From Agrilutibacter niabensis (lineage in GTDB: Bacteria > Pseudomonadota > Gammaproteobacteria > Xanthomonadales > Xanthomonadaceae): a stretch of DNA of 64,000 nucleotides. Where the stretch lies: the NCBI RefSeq assembly GCF_042657165.1, contig NZ_JBHSNJ010000012.1:744001-808000 (forward strand), read 5' to 3'. The notes under the pieces are model-generated. The model worked only from the letters and a program-made list of their open reading frames with translations. It ran no database searches and was not told the DNA's origin. Shown in pieces: positions 8,740 through 17,631 of the stretch (within the stretch, counting starts at the first letter, position 1; every line of letters begins with the position of its first letter). Made by a program: the position numbers and the translations under genes.

Positions 8740-10032
8740 ATGGTGACCAGGAACAACATCGTGGGCGTGCCGTTGCGCTGGCTATTCATGGCCGCACTCG
8801 TTCTGTTGTTTCTCGGATCCTCCTCCGCCCTTGGCTGGATTGGGTTATCCGTGGACGACCCACGCGCGGGTCTTCTGGAGAGACTGCACCCATCCTTCTA
8901 CTTGGTTCTGCCTTTACTGATCTTCAAGGTGCTATCCAAAGGGAAGATGGATTGGACGCCGGTGTCGGGAGAGGCGACGTCTCTGGTTCGAGGTCACGTA
9001 GGATTGAGGCGTGCCTTCAGCTCGCACGCGCTCATTGTTCTTGTGGCAATCGCTGCATCGGTGCTAGGCATAACGCACGGTAGCGTTGCCAACACGGCAA
9101 CCACTTTCCTTCTCGCTATCCTCTGTGCAATCGGAATCTCGTCCCTTTCCCTGAGGGAGCTTCAGCGGATTCGCAACATTCTGCTCCTTCTGCTTCTGGC
9201 AAACTCGCTCTTGGGGATTGTCGAGAAGACGACCGGCTTTCGGCTCTTTACCTACACGGTTGCAGGTATCGAAAAGCTCTACGATCCTCGGCCAACAGCT
9301 TGGTTCAGTCACCCGCTGAACAATGCCCTATTGACTGCGCTTGTGCTCACCTATCTGTTGTTTGCGAAGGCGCGACGGCAGTTCCAGATCTATCGGTTCA
9401 TGATGATCGCGGTTCATGCATTCGCCCTGCTCTGCTTCGGCGGAAGGACGGCTGTCGTCGTACTCATTGGGTTGGTTGTCCTGGACTACGCCCTATCTGC
9501 TGGCAGGACTGCCGTTACCCGCAGGGGCGCTATTGCTCTTGGCTTTAAGACAGGGGTAATAACCGCTTCCTTTGGCGTGCTCGTGCTCTTGGCCGCATCG
9601 GGGTTCCTCGACGACATTATCTTGGGTCGCTTTCTGGACGATGGCGGAAGCGCGAACGTCCGCTGGAGTACCTTGGCGATCGTGCGCGAATTCGACTTCG
9701 AGGACGCCCTCTTGGGGCTCGGAAGGGACGCGCTCATTCAGTTGATGGCTTACTACGGAATACCCAACATAGAGCTCTCGTGGCTCTTGCTTGTGCTCAC
9801 GCATGGCACGCTAGTAGGTGCTTCCCTGCTGATTACCTTACTGCTCTTGCTATTCAGGGCATCGAGGTCTCTTGATGCGCCGACTGGATACATGATTCTG
9901 GTCTTTGTCATTGTTACGTTCGGATACACATCCTTTGGAACTAGCTCTCTTCTGCTTGCACAACTGGCAACGATGATCGCCGCATTCACAGGTACCAACT
10001 TCAGGTACATGGAAGCTCGCAAATGCGGGTAA
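8740..10032 (+). CDS. O-antigen/exopolysaccharide polymerase (Wzy-like membrane protein)
   Basis: Polytopic membrane protein of 430 residues with about 11 hydrophobic segments and no soluble domain. Features typical of Wzy polymerases are a long periplasmic loop and the phrases AWFSHPLNNALLTALV and FGGRTAVVVL, which resemble the VpsF-type subfamily. It would polymerise lipid-linked repeat units delivered by the flippase encoded next door. Its last ten bases overlap the flippase gene, so the two are co-translated. Wzy proteins are poorly conserved, so the call rests on topology plus the polymerase-flippase pairing. Low GC, like the rest of the cassette. Confidence 0.78.
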   Translation: MVTRNNIVGVPLRWLFMAALVLLFLGSSSALGWIGLSVDDPRAGLLERLHPSFYLVLPLLIFKVLSKGKMDWTPVSGEATSLVRGHVGLRRAFSSHALIVLVAIAASVLGITHGSVANTATTFLLAILCAIGISSLSLRELQRIRNILLLLLLANSLLGIVEKTTGFRLFTYTVAGIEKLYDPRPTAWFSHPLNNALLTALVLTYLLFAKARRQFQIYRFMMIAVHAFALLCFGGRTAVVVLIGLVVLDYALSAGRTAVTRRGAIALGFKTGVITASFGVLVLLAASGFLDDIILGRFLDDGGSANVRWSTLAIVREFDFEDALLGLGRDALIQLMAYYGIPNIELSWLLLVLTHGTLVGASLLITLLLLLFRASRSLDAPTGYMILVFVIVTFGYTSFGTSSLLLAQLATMIAAFTGTNFRYMEARKCG

Positions 10033-11306
10033 GTAGTTTCCGAGGGGTGCGAGGCTTTTCGGGGGTTGCTGGATTGATCCTGCAACGCGGCAGTGCTCAA
10101 GCTGTTATGTTCCTGAGCACGCTATTCGCCGCAAGGTTCGCCACGCCAGAAACATTTGGTCAGGTAGGGCTGTTTGCCTCGATATGCTCATTCTTCTCGA
10201 TGGCATCGAGCCTGCGCCTGGAAGTTCGTGGCCTTGTATGCAAACGGGACGCAAGCAGGCAGAAGTTCTTCGGGTTGGCTTATGCAAGCAATCTGCTGTT
10301 CTTTGGTGTCTTCTTGCTTGCTGTTGGTGTTCTTGCGGCGTTCTGGCCTGCGCCCATTTGGTTTTGGCTGCTTCCACTGGGAGTACTGTTGAGCTCACTC
10401 GTGCAGTATGTGCTACCGGCACAACTGTCGACCGAGAGGCACCTGAGTGGACTTGGCTGGATGAGTCAGGTCGTTGCGATTGTGACGTCAATCGGCCAGG
10501 TCGTTGCCGCGACTTTCTCTCCAACGGCAGTTGCACTGATCGGAAGTCGTCTCCTTGGTTGGTTGGTTGGATGCCTATTCATGGGCGCTGCTGTCGCGAA
10601 GGGCGTTAGTGCAGTTGGGGCGATTAAGCGGAAGAGCATTCGCCGCGTGCTGCACTCTTCCAGTCATGAGATCGGCTATGGGGTTCTAGCCTCGATCGTT
10701 AGCGTGGTCACGCTTCAAGTTCCGGTGTACGTCTTTTCGCTCTATGCGTTGGGCTCCGAGGTGGGACTCTACTGGCTGTCTTTTAACTTGCTGTTCGTTC
10801 CATACCTCATCATCTCAGGCAGCATCAGGCCAGTCTTCCTGCGTAGTGCTTCTGCCTGGCGCGGCAGCAGCGTCGCTCACGAGAAGATTCGGAAGCTAAC
10901 GCTCTATTCGTTGCTGGGTGGCTGTGTCGTAGCCCCTGTACTTGCTGCCGCATGTTGGTTGATGGCTGCGTTCGTGCTCCCCCCGCAGTGGCGTGATGTA
11001 GGAATTTTTGGCGTCGCGTTGGCTCCGCTGCTATGCGTGCTGATCGCGCAGACACCCATCTCGTTCGCCATATCGGTGTTCGGCCTTCAGAGATTCAACT
11101 TGATCGGCGGCGTTGTTCAGTTCATCGGAAGGCTCATTGCCATGGCTGCCGCATTGCATCTTACGCACCGGCCAATCGCGGGCTTAGTCGCGTTCTCCCT
11201 TGTGTCAGTGCTGATCTACGCCGCGTACATCGTGCATGGCTTGCGGCTCATTCAGAGAAAGGTTGCTCGCAGTTCCGAAACTCCGGTGTGGTCGCCCACG
11301 CTCTAA
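10023..11306 (+). CDS. Oligosaccharide flippase (Wzx/MOP family)
   Basis: Membrane translocase that would move the undecaprenyl-linked repeat unit from the cytoplasmic to the periplasmic face. 427 residues with about 12 hydrophobic helices. The N-terminus GSAQAVMFLSTLFAARFATPETFGQVGLFAS is characteristic of the polysaccharide-synthesis MOP group (repeat-flanking helices and a short FG-VGLF motif). ATG 10023 overlaps the Wzy stop codon by ten bases. Like other genes in the cassette it has lower GC and a different codon bias from the flanks. Substrate specificity is unknown. Confidence 0.85.
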   Translation: MRVSSFRGVRGFSGVAGLILQRGSAQAVMFLSTLFAARFATPETFGQVGLFASICSFFSMASSLRLEVRGLVCKRDASRQKFFGLAYASNLLFFGVFLLAVGVLAAFWPAPIWFWLLPLGVLLSSLVQYVLPAQLSTERHLSGLGWMSQVVAIVTSIGQVVAATFSPTAVALIGSRLLGWLVGCLFMGAAVAKGVSAVGAIKRKSIRRVLHSSSHEIGYGVLASIVSVVTLQVPVYVFSLYALGSEVGLYWLSFNLLFVPYLIISGSIRPVFLRSASAWRGSSVAHEKIRKLTLYSLLGGCVVAPVLAAACWLMAAFVLPPQWRDVGIFGVALAPLLCVLIAQTPISFAISVFGLQRFNLIGGVVQFIGRLIAMAAALHLTHRPIAGLVAFSLVSVLIYAAYIVHGLRLIQRKVARSSETPVWSPTL

Positions 11307-11324
11307 CCCTATGTCGGCGTCGAT

Positions 11325-11843
11325 ATGATAAGAAAAATCATCTACAAGATATTCGGTGGCGTCAGATACGCTCGCCACATAGGCGTGGCTGTCGGTGACG
11401 ATTGCAGGATATTCACTGACCTGTTCGGCTCTGAGCCTTGGCTGATTTCGATTGGTGACCGCGTGACGATCAGTTCAGAGGTCACGTTTATCAATCATGA
11501 CGGAGTAGGTTGGCTCTTCTCTGATGAGCAGGGTCGCAGATTCAAGTACGCGAAGATCGTAATTGGGAACGATGTTTTCATCGGTGCCAACAGCATCATC
11601 CTGCCGGGCGTTTCGATTGGTTCCAACTGCGTGGTTGGTGCGGGCTCTGTCGTGACGAGATCGATGTCCGACAACACAGTAGCGGCCGGAAATCCCGCTC
11701 GCGTATTGGGTGGCTACGATCAGATGATGGAAAAGGTAATGAAGTGGCGATCGGAATCGGAGATGCATGGGGGCGACCGCATGAAGCGCGTGAACTCGAT
11801 TCTGGATCACGGTCACGCCCCGTTTATGCTGCCTAGGAAGTGA
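11325..11843 (+). CDS. Acyltransferase with left-handed beta-helix (CatB/WcaF/NodL type)
   Basis: 172 residues with hexapeptide repeats forming a left-handed parallel beta helix: IGNDVFIGANSIILPGVSIGSNCVVGAGSVVTRSM near the C-terminus. FINHDG (about 57-62) contains the histidine expected to act as catalytic base in this family. Such enzymes transfer acetyl groups from acetyl-CoA to sugars, so this one probably O-acetylates a sugar of the exopolysaccharide or its precursor. It lies 18 bases after the flippase. The acceptor cannot be inferred. Confidence 0.87.
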   Translation: MIRKIIYKIFGGVRYARHIGVAVGDDCRIFTDLFGSEPWLISIGDRVTISSEVTFINHDGVGWLFSDEQGRRFKYAKIVIGNDVFIGANSIILPGVSIGSNCVVGAGSVVTRSMSDNTVAAGNPARVLGGYDQMMEKVMKWRSESEMHGGDRMKRVNSILDHGHAPFMLPRK

Positions 11844-11890
11844 TCCGCGATGTTTGCGCGCATGATTAAGTTCTCGAGAGAGTGTAAGGA

Positions 11891-12991
11891 ATGAAGGTTC
11901 TTCATGTTATTAACGGTGAGCATTATTCTGGCGCCGAAAGGGTGCAGGATTTGCTTGCCGATGGCCTTGCGCGTGAGGGGATCGATTGCTCTTTCGCTCT
12001 GATCAAGTCGGGTCGCTTTTTGCGCTCGCGCACGTCCAAAGTTGCGTCGTTTGATTTCTCTATGGGGTCGCGCCTGGATGTCTGGCAGATCCAGAGGTTG
12101 GCTCGCTTTGTCGAGAGTGAGCGGTTTGAAGCGGTTCACAGTCACACCCCACGTGCTGCAATAGTCTCGGCTGCGGTCCGCGGTCTAACAGGCGTCCATC
12201 ACTTTCATCATGGGCACAGTCCGACGGACCAGGACTCCTCGCGCAAGATCATGAATCGCGTCAATGTTCTGGCCGAAGGCTTTTCTATTCGAGGGTGTTC
12301 TCACCTGTTCGCGGTGTCGCAAGGGGTTGCGGACTACTTTGCGTCGATCGGTGTGAGTCAGGACAGGGTCACTGTGATCGACAATGGTGTTCCTGCCCGG
12401 GACACCATTGCGTATACCGATTCCTTCCATGCTGGGCGCGCCTTGCGAGTTGGAATGACCGCACTCTTTCGGCCGCGAAAGGGTTTGGAGATTGCTCTTG
12501 AGGCGGTTTCCAAAGTAAGGGCATCCGGCACTGGCATCGAATTTGTTGGAATCGGTCCGTTCGAGAGCCCTCAGTATGAGGAGCGTATGAGGCTGCTCAC
12601 ATCGAGCCTCGGGCTGGACGATGCCGTTTCGTGGACTGGGTTCACAACAGATGTGCACGCGCGGCTGTTGGATCTTGATGTGTTCCTGTTTCCAAGTCTG
12701 TATGGGGAAGGTCTTCCGATGGCGCTCATTGAGGCAATGAGTGTCGGACTGCCCACTATCGGTTCCGATATTAGTGGCGTTGCAGGGCCGCTCGGCAAGG
12801 GATGTGGACTGCTTGTCCCTCCGGGAGATGCGGATGCGCTGAGTCGCGCAATTAAGCGATTGTCTGTGGATGCTGGCCTGAGGACGTCGCTGTCCGCTGC
12901 TGCTTTTGAGAGGCAGCGGTCGGGCTACTCTGATCGCTCCATGTCGTCAAGCCTGGCAACTGTGTATAGGCGGTACTTGTGTGAGACGTGA
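11891..12991 (+). CDS. Glycosyltransferase family 4
   Basis: Second GT-B glycosyltransferase of the cassette, 366 residues. The N-terminus MKVLHVINGEHYSGAERV contains the nucleotide-loop motif and the GAE signature. The C-terminal domain has FRPRKGLEIALEAV, VSWTGFTTDV and the E-x7-E element EGLPMALIE (about 272-280) followed by AMSVGLPTIGSD. It is expected to add one sugar to the lipid-linked repeat on the cytoplasmic face. It overlaps the following WecG-type gene by 11 bases, implying coupled translation. GC is clearly below that of the flanking conserved genes. Confidence 0.9.
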   Translation: MKVLHVINGEHYSGAERVQDLLADGLAREGIDCSFALIKSGRFLRSRTSKVASFDFSMGSRLDVWQIQRLARFVESERFEAVHSHTPRAAIVSAAVRGLTGVHHFHHGHSPTDQDSSRKIMNRVNVLAEGFSIRGCSHLFAVSQGVADYFASIGVSQDRVTVIDNGVPARDTIAYTDSFHAGRALRVGMTALFRPRKGLEIALEAVSKVRASGTGIEFVGIGPFESPQYEERMRLLTSSLGLDDAVSWTGFTTDVHARLLDLDVFLFPSLYGEGLPMALIEAMSVGLPTIGSDISGVAGPLGKGCGLLVPPGDADALSRAIKRLSVDAGLRTSLSAAAFERQRSGYSDRSMSSSLATVYRRYLCET

Positions 12992-13733
12992 TTCCTTCCG
13001 TGTTTCCTTCGACATCCTTGGGCTTGAGGACGTTGTGCGTCGTCTTGCAGGGCGAATGGCGGAGCCGAAGTATGAATGCAGATTTGTAGTGACCCCCAAC
13101 GTCGATCACATCCTTGCGCTTGCGAGCAATGATCGATTCGTCGAGGCGTATCGGCGCGCCGAATTGCGCGTCGTCGATGGGTGGCCCGTCAGCGTTGCAT
13201 TGAAGTGGCTGCATGGCGTCGAGGTGCCTCTTGTTCCAGGAAGCGATCTCGTCCCGGCCTTGTTTGACGAGTGTGAGCGAGGAAAGGTCGGTCTTCGCGT
13301 GTTTTTGCTAGGGGCAGCACCGGGCGTCGCTGAGATTGCAGCCGGAAGGATGTCGGAGCGCTGGAGCACTATTCGTGTTACGGGCACTTGTAGCCCTAAC
13401 TTTGGGTTCGAGAATGATCCGAGTGCCTGTCAGAGCATATGCGACCTCATTTCGGCCGCTTCGCCAGATCTTCTGGTTGTTGGATTGGGAGCGCCGAAGC
13501 AGGAGCTCTGGGTTAGTGAGAACGCTTGGAGGATCCGAGCAAAGGTCGCGGTTTGCGCAGGCGCCACGATCGACTTTTTGTCCGGAACGAAGAAGCGCGC
13601 GCCGTACTGGGTCAGAAGTTTGCGCCTCGAATGGGCGTTCCGGATAGTCCAGGAGCCGAGGCGCCTGATGAAGCGATACGTAAAGGGGATGATTCTGTTT
13701 CCACTGATCGTGCTTCGAGAGAAGTTCCGATGA
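12981..13733 (+). CDS. WecG/TagA/CpsF family glycosyltransferase (GT26)
   Basis: About 250 residues, the usual length for this family. Family features are FDILGLEDVVRRLAGRM, TPNVDHILAL (donor-side TxNxDH motif), DGWPVSVALKWLHG, and FLLGAAPGVAEIAAGRM. The central GLGAPKQELWVSEN and the C-terminal RAPYWVRSLRLEWAFRIVQEP complete the match. Members transfer N-acetylmannosaminuronic acid, N-acetylmannosamine or glucuronic acid to lipid-linked sugars; GumM-type enzymes of the xanthan pathway belong here, so glucuronic acid is plausible. GTG 12981 is preferred because it gives the family-length N-terminus and a short overlap; the frame is open from 12906. Confidence 0.9.
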   Translation: MRRDSFRVSFDILGLEDVVRRLAGRMAEPKYECRFVVTPNVDHILALASNDRFVEAYRRAELRVVDGWPVSVALKWLHGVEVPLVPGSDLVPALFDECERGKVGLRVFLLGAAPGVAEIAAGRMSERWSTIRVTGTCSPNFGFENDPSACQSICDLISAASPDLLVVGLGAPKQELWVSENAWRIRAKVAVCAGATIDFLSGTKKRAPYWVRSLRLEWAFRIVQEPRRLMKRYVKGMILFPLIVLREKFR

Positions 13734-13855
13734 TCGGGGGCGGTTCTCGGCCCGAGAGCGAAATCAGGGCGGAGGCGACGTTCCTTACTTTGTGGACGGT
13801 GCAGTTTGGAAAGAAGTGGTTGTGAGCATGGTGTTGTCGATAATGGGGCGTGGGA

Positions 13856-15010
13856 ATGAGCACTAAGGTTCAGTTGGCCCGTGCAGGGCGGTATGGGCAC
13901 ATCGATGCGATGAGGGCAGTTGCGGTGTTGCTTGTCGTCGTTGCGCATGCTGGACTGGGGCATATTGTCCCCGGAGGAAGCGGAGTCACGATCTTCTTCG
14001 CAATTTCCGGCTTCATCATTACTCATCTTGTGCTTAGGGAGCATGCGCGTACGGGCGGGTTTGATGTCGGGCGGTTCTACTTTCGACGTCTGTTGAAGCT
14101 TGCGCCTCCATTTGTCGTGATCGTGGCTATTCCGACAACCATTTACTGCTATTGGAACCCAGTGCGCTTGACCGACTTCTTGGCGCAAATGTTCTTTTGG
14201 TTCAACTGGGTCTACATGAGTGGGAATCACGACGTGCTTCCAGGCTCTGGCGTAGTGTGGAGTCTTGCTGTCGAGGAGCAGTTCTACATCGTGTTCGCGC
14301 TGATGTGGCTTTGGCTCGTAAGGTCGCCAAAGAGGTTGGTTCTTCTTGGTGTATTGGCGGCCCTCGCCGCTGCTGGATCCTTGTGCATTCGCCTGTACAT
14401 TGCAGAGACTGGGTTTTCCCACAATCGCGTCTACTACGGGACCGATACGCGCATTGACGGTATTGCAATTGGCGTGTTCGCCGCCGTGCTCTTCAGTTTC
14501 ATCGAGAGACACCCTGATAGGTTCCAGTACGTGCGCCGTGCACTTTCGTCGGACTGGGTTGTTGCCCTGGCGAGTTGTGGCTATCTGTTCTCGCTGCTGC
14601 TCCGCGACGAGTACTTCCGCGAGACCTTCCGTTACTCGATCCAAGCTCTCTGCGCTGCCGCTCTTGTTGTTTATGGGTTGATACAAACAGAATCTGGCTT
14701 GCGGCGGTTGATGCAGTGCCTGGCGAACGTATCCGTTGTTCAGACAGTTGGTCTAGCGAGCTACAGCATCTATCTCGTTCATTTGTCCCTCAATCATTTG
14801 TTGCTGCCCGTGCTCGCGGGCTGGCCGAAAGCTTCCGTTGTGATTCTCCTCTCTGTGTTAGGCATGGCCGCGGGCGTCATGATCTGGAGGCTTATCGAGG
14901 TGCCGGTGGAGTCGTATAAGCGCAGGTTCGAGGCGCGGGGTATTGGATCTACGGGGGGGGGCAGGTCGAACGCCGATTTGACATCGGTCGTTGAGGGCGG
15001 TGTGGCATGA
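13856..15010 (+). CDS. Acyltransferase family 3 membrane protein (OafA/WcjD type)
   Basis: Polytopic inner-membrane acyltransferase of about 384 residues with roughly ten helices. The N-terminal family motif is HIDAMRAVAVLLVVVAHAG, with the catalytic histidine in the first helix, followed by GGSGVTIFFAISGFIITHLV and RFYFRRLLKL. VWSLAVEEQFYIVF is the second conserved block. These proteins acetylate or otherwise acylate surface polysaccharides at the membrane. Start ATG 13856 follows a G-rich stretch; GTG 13850 is also possible. Its stop overlaps galE as ATGA. The roughly 120 bases before it hold only a 31-codon frame of doubtful reality. Confidence 0.9.
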   Translation: MSTKVQLARAGRYGHIDAMRAVAVLLVVVAHAGLGHIVPGGSGVTIFFAISGFIITHLVLREHARTGGFDVGRFYFRRLLKLAPPFVVIVAIPTTIYCYWNPVRLTDFLAQMFFWFNWVYMSGNHDVLPGSGVVWSLAVEEQFYIVFALMWLWLVRSPKRLVLLGVLAALAAAGSLCIRLYIAETGFSHNRVYYGTDTRIDGIAIGVFAAVLFSFIERHPDRFQYVRRALSSDWVVALASCGYLFSLLLRDEYFRETFRYSIQALCAAALVVYGLIQTESGLRRLMQCLANVSVVQTVGLASYSIYLVHLSLNHLLLPVLAGWPKASVVILLSVLGMAAGVMIWRLIEVPVESYKRRFEARGIGSTGGGRSNADLTSVVEGGVA

Positions 15011-15981
15011 GGGTTTTGCTCTGCGGCGGTGCCGGCTACATAGGCAGCCACATGGCCCGCTGGCTTGGTCAGCGCGGATACCATGTCACCGTCCTTGACA
15101 ACCTCTCGGCCGGTCATCGCGAGGCAGTGAAGTGGGGTGAGCTGATCGAGGCAGACCTGCTCGATGTAGCCTCGCTCGAACGCGCCTTTGACGGTCGCCG
15201 TTTCAATGCAGTGATGCACTTTTGCGCTCGCTCGCTGGTTGGTGAGTCGGTGGAGCGGCCGTACGAGTACTACGCCAACAACGTGGTGGGCACCCTCAAC
15301 CTCTTGGATGCGATGCGGCGGCACGGCGTCGATCGGTTGGTGTTCTCCTCTACGGCGGCGGTGTTCGGCCATCCAGTGGCCGACCTCATCGACGAGGACC
15401 ATCCGAAGCAGCCGATCAATCCCTACGGCGCAAGCAAGCTGATGGTCGAGCGCATCCTTGCCGATGCCGCGCACGCTTACGGACTGCGTTCGGTAGCGTT
15501 GCGCTACTTCAATGCGGCAGGTGCGAGCCTCGACGGCGACATCGGTGAGTCGCATCAGCCGGAGACGCACCTGATCCCGAACGTGCTGAGAGCCGCGTTG
15601 GGCTCTGGCCCGGCGTTGAAAGTGTTTGGAGACGACTATGCCACGCCCGACGGGACCTGCGTCCGCGACTATGTGCACGTCGACGACCTTGCGCAGGCGC
15701 ACGAGCTTGCGCTGGGCTACATGGACGTACACGAAGGCGCGCATGTGTTCAACCTCGGTAATGGGCAGGGATTTTCGGTACGCCAGGTAATCGAGGGGGC
15801 GCGCAAGGTGACGGGCGGCGAGATTCCTTATGAGGTGGCACCGCGACGCGCGGGCGATCCGGCCATACTGGTGGCATCTAGTGAAAGAGCGGTCCGCGAA
15901 CTTGGGTGGACGCCGGCGTGGACGGAGTTGGCGCCGATCATCGACAGCGCCTGGCGGTGGCATCAGGTGCAGCCTTACTGA
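15007..15981 (+). CDS. galE: UDP-glucose 4-epimerase
   Basis: Interconverts UDP-glucose and UDP-galactose in the cytoplasm, supplying galactose for polysaccharide synthesis. 324 residues, an extended SDR with NAD-binding GGAGYIGSH (about 7-15), the SSTAAVFG serine region, the catalytic YGASK (Tyr140, Lys144), RYFNAAGA and GTCVRDYVHVDDL. This length is typical of GalE. ATG 15007 overlaps the stop of the acyltransferase gene. GC rises again across this gene, marking the downstream edge of the low-GC cassette. A GalNAc- or GlcNAc-type epimerase activity cannot be excluded, since substrate range depends on a few residues. Confidence 0.92.
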   Translation: MRVLLCGGAGYIGSHMARWLGQRGYHVTVLDNLSAGHREAVKWGELIEADLLDVASLERAFDGRRFNAVMHFCARSLVGESVERPYEYYANNVVGTLNLLDAMRRHGVDRLVFSSTAAVFGHPVADLIDEDHPKQPINPYGASKLMVERILADAAHAYGLRSVALRYFNAAGASLDGDIGESHQPETHLIPNVLRAALGSGPALKVFGDDYATPDGTCVRDYVHVDDLAQAHELALGYMDVHEGAHVFNLGNGQGFSVRQVIEGARKVTGGEIPYEVAPRRAGDPAILVASSERAVRELGWTPAWTELAPIIDSAWRWHQVQPY

Positions 15982-15995
15982 TGGTGTGAGGGGAC

Positions 15996-17087
15996 GTGAC
16001 CGGGCTAGCTACAGATGGATTACATCGGAGTTGGTTAGCTGGCCTCCTGCGGGAGAACGCGCCTGCTGATCCGCAGCATGCTGCCGAGACCGAAGAGTTT
16101 CTGGCGGCCGCAGAGAGAGAAGGCGTGTCGGCCTTGGTAGCCGAGCGTCTCCGCAATTCTCCCGACGATGGCATCCGCAGTGCGTTCGCAGATCGCGCTC
16201 GGGGAATGGCCGCAGCCTCGATGCTGCGTTATGCCGAGTGCCAGCGAGTATTCGGACTCCTCGAAACCGCCGGCATTCGGTGCCTCCTGCTCAAGGGGTC
16301 GGCCTTGGGATGGTGGCTGTACCCATCGCCCCACCTTCGGGAAACGGCGGATTTCGATCTTCTATTCGAGACAGTCGTGCACGCCAGGCAGGCGGCAGAG
16401 CTGCTACAGGCCCATGGCTACACCGGAGGCGAGTACTTCGGGCCCATGGCCCATGAAGTGACCGTCCGTCGATCCACGTCGGCGATGACGATGGACCTGG
16501 ATCTGCATTGGCGGCTGTTCAATTCGCCGTTGTTCGCGGAAGCGCTTCCGAATTGCGACCTGTTCGCCAGCTCCATCTCGATCCCTGCTTTCCATCAAGG
16601 CGCCCGAGGCCTCGGCCCAGCGCACGCCACCGTGCATGCGTGCCTGCACCGGGTGATGAACCTGCACATGGGAGCCGGCGACCGGCTCAAGTGGTTGTAC
16701 GACCTGCATCTGCTGGCAGGTTGCCTGTCATCGCAAGCGTGGGACCAGCTCCTCGAGATCTGCAGCGCCCACCGCGTCAGCGTTTTCTGCCTGGATGCCG
16801 TTCGCGCCACAACGGAAACCCTTGGCACCGAGTTTCCCGAACGGGTGCTGCGGGAGCTGGAGCGGCTGGCCGAGCGCGAGGACATTGATCCGCGCCAGTT
16901 CGGCAACTGGCGATATATGCAGCGGCTGGGGGTCTCCAGGATTCCGACCTTCGCGGGGCGGATGCGCTGGTTTCTCCATAAGGTCTTTCCCTCGCCGGCC
17001 TATCTGCGGTCCTTCTACGGTACCGACATGACCTGGACGCAACTGCTGATTGAGCGCATGCGACGTCTGGTGTCACGCATCCGTTGA
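15996..17087 (+). CDS. Nucleotidyltransferase-fold protein (NTP_transf_5, PF14907-like)
   Basis: 363 residues. The centre carries the minimal nucleotidyltransferase signature: RCLLLKGSALGWWLYP (glycine-serine motif) then RETADFDLLFE with the metal-binding D-x-D (ADFD), followed by DLDLHW. The remainder is helical (GDRLKWLYDLHLLAG). PF14907 proteins are common in exopolysaccharide loci and in lasso-peptide loci with kinases, but few have been tested biochemically. Here it follows galE after 14 bases, so it is probably part of the exopolysaccharide operon. The RiPP locus begins 4.4 kb downstream, so a role there is possible but unsupported by adjacency. The GTG start has a GAGGGGAC run close upstream. 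Confidence 0.8.
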   Translation: MTGLATDGLHRSWLAGLLRENAPADPQHAAETEEFLAAAEREGVSALVAERLRNSPDDGIRSAFADRARGMAAASMLRYAECQRVFGLLETAGIRCLLLKGSALGWWLYPSPHLRETADFDLLFETVVHARQAAELLQAHGYTGGEYFGPMAHEVTVRRSTSAMTMDLDLHWRLFNSPLFAEALPNCDLFASSISIPAFHQGARGLGPAHATVHACLHRVMNLHMGAGDRLKWLYDLHLLAGCLSSQAWDQLLEICSAHRVSVFCLDAVRATTETLGTEFPERVLRELERLAEREDIDPRQFGNWRYMQRLGVSRIPTFAGRMRWFLHKVFPSPAYLRSFYGTDMTWTQLLIERMRRLVSRIR

Positions 17088-17169
17088 TGCAGCTGGAATA
17101 GGGGGCGGGGTAGCTACGCCCTGGCGACGAAGGGGGTTGGTGCGTCAATCTCGGCGACGCCCAGCGTAC

Positions 17170-17198
17170 AAAAGAAAGCGCCGCCCCGAGGCGGCGCA
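17170..17198 (-). terminator. Rho-independent terminator, minus strand
   Basis: Perfect 8-bp GC stem (17179-17186 with 17191-17198, loop CCGA). Read on the minus strand it is followed by TTTCTTTTGT. It terminates the small membrane-peptide gene at 17251-17349 and also faces the end of the plus-strand nucleotidyltransferase gene. Confidence 0.75.
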
Positions 17199-17250
17199 AT
17201 TGCCGGAGAGTCCCATGGAGAGGCGGCGCGAGGCGCGCCGTCGTGCGTCG

Positions 17251-17349
17251 TCAGGTCTCGGCGTCGTGTTCGTAGCTGGCGCTGCAAACGCCCAGCGCCG
17301 CAGCGCCCAGGCAGGTGCCCAATGACAGGCCAATCAGGAAAGTGAGCAT
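17251..17349 (-). CDS. 32-residue membrane peptide (DUF3789-like)
   Basis: Short gene reading MLTFLIGLSLGTCLGAAALG then VCSASYEHDAET. One transmembrane helix with a small-residue face, two cysteines, and a short acidic cytoplasmic or periplasmic tail. AGGG lies about eight bases before the ATG and a strong terminator follows the stop, so this is a complete small transcription unit rather than a random frame. The sequence resembles the DUF3789 family of single-helix microproteins, which have no known function; that match is from memory of the pattern. It sits alone between the polysaccharide locus and a hypothetical gene. Confidence 0.6.
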   Translation of the reverse strand: MLTFLIGLSLGTCLGAAALGVCSASYEHDAET

Positions 17350-17631
17350 GGTCGATCCCTCGTTTCGATAGTCGCCGGACGGAGTCTGGTGCTACGCGGC
17401 CCCCCTGTAGGCCGGGTTCGATTGTCCGGGGCGCGTTGTCGTCTTTGCGTGAACCGCGGTCACGGTTCTGGCGTCGGGCGCGCCGGTTCTGTCAGACTCG
17501 GCCCGCTCCGGTCGCCTCCGTCCTGCGATCGCGCAACCCCCGCACGGACGCGGCGGAGCACTCAGTTGTCCGGCCGATGGATGCCAGCAAGGCATGGCCG
17601 GGCCTTACCAATGGAATGACACAGGAGTGCA

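Noticed and set aside
13730..13825. 31-codon frame after the WecG-type gene (starts MIGGGSRPESE)
   Set aside because: It overlaps the previous stop as ATGA, but has no domain or transmembrane pattern and no support beyond position.
15996..17087. Assigning the nucleotidyltransferase to the RiPP locus
   Set aside because: Such proteins do occur with lasso kinases, but this one is directly behind galE and separated from the locus by several unrelated genes.
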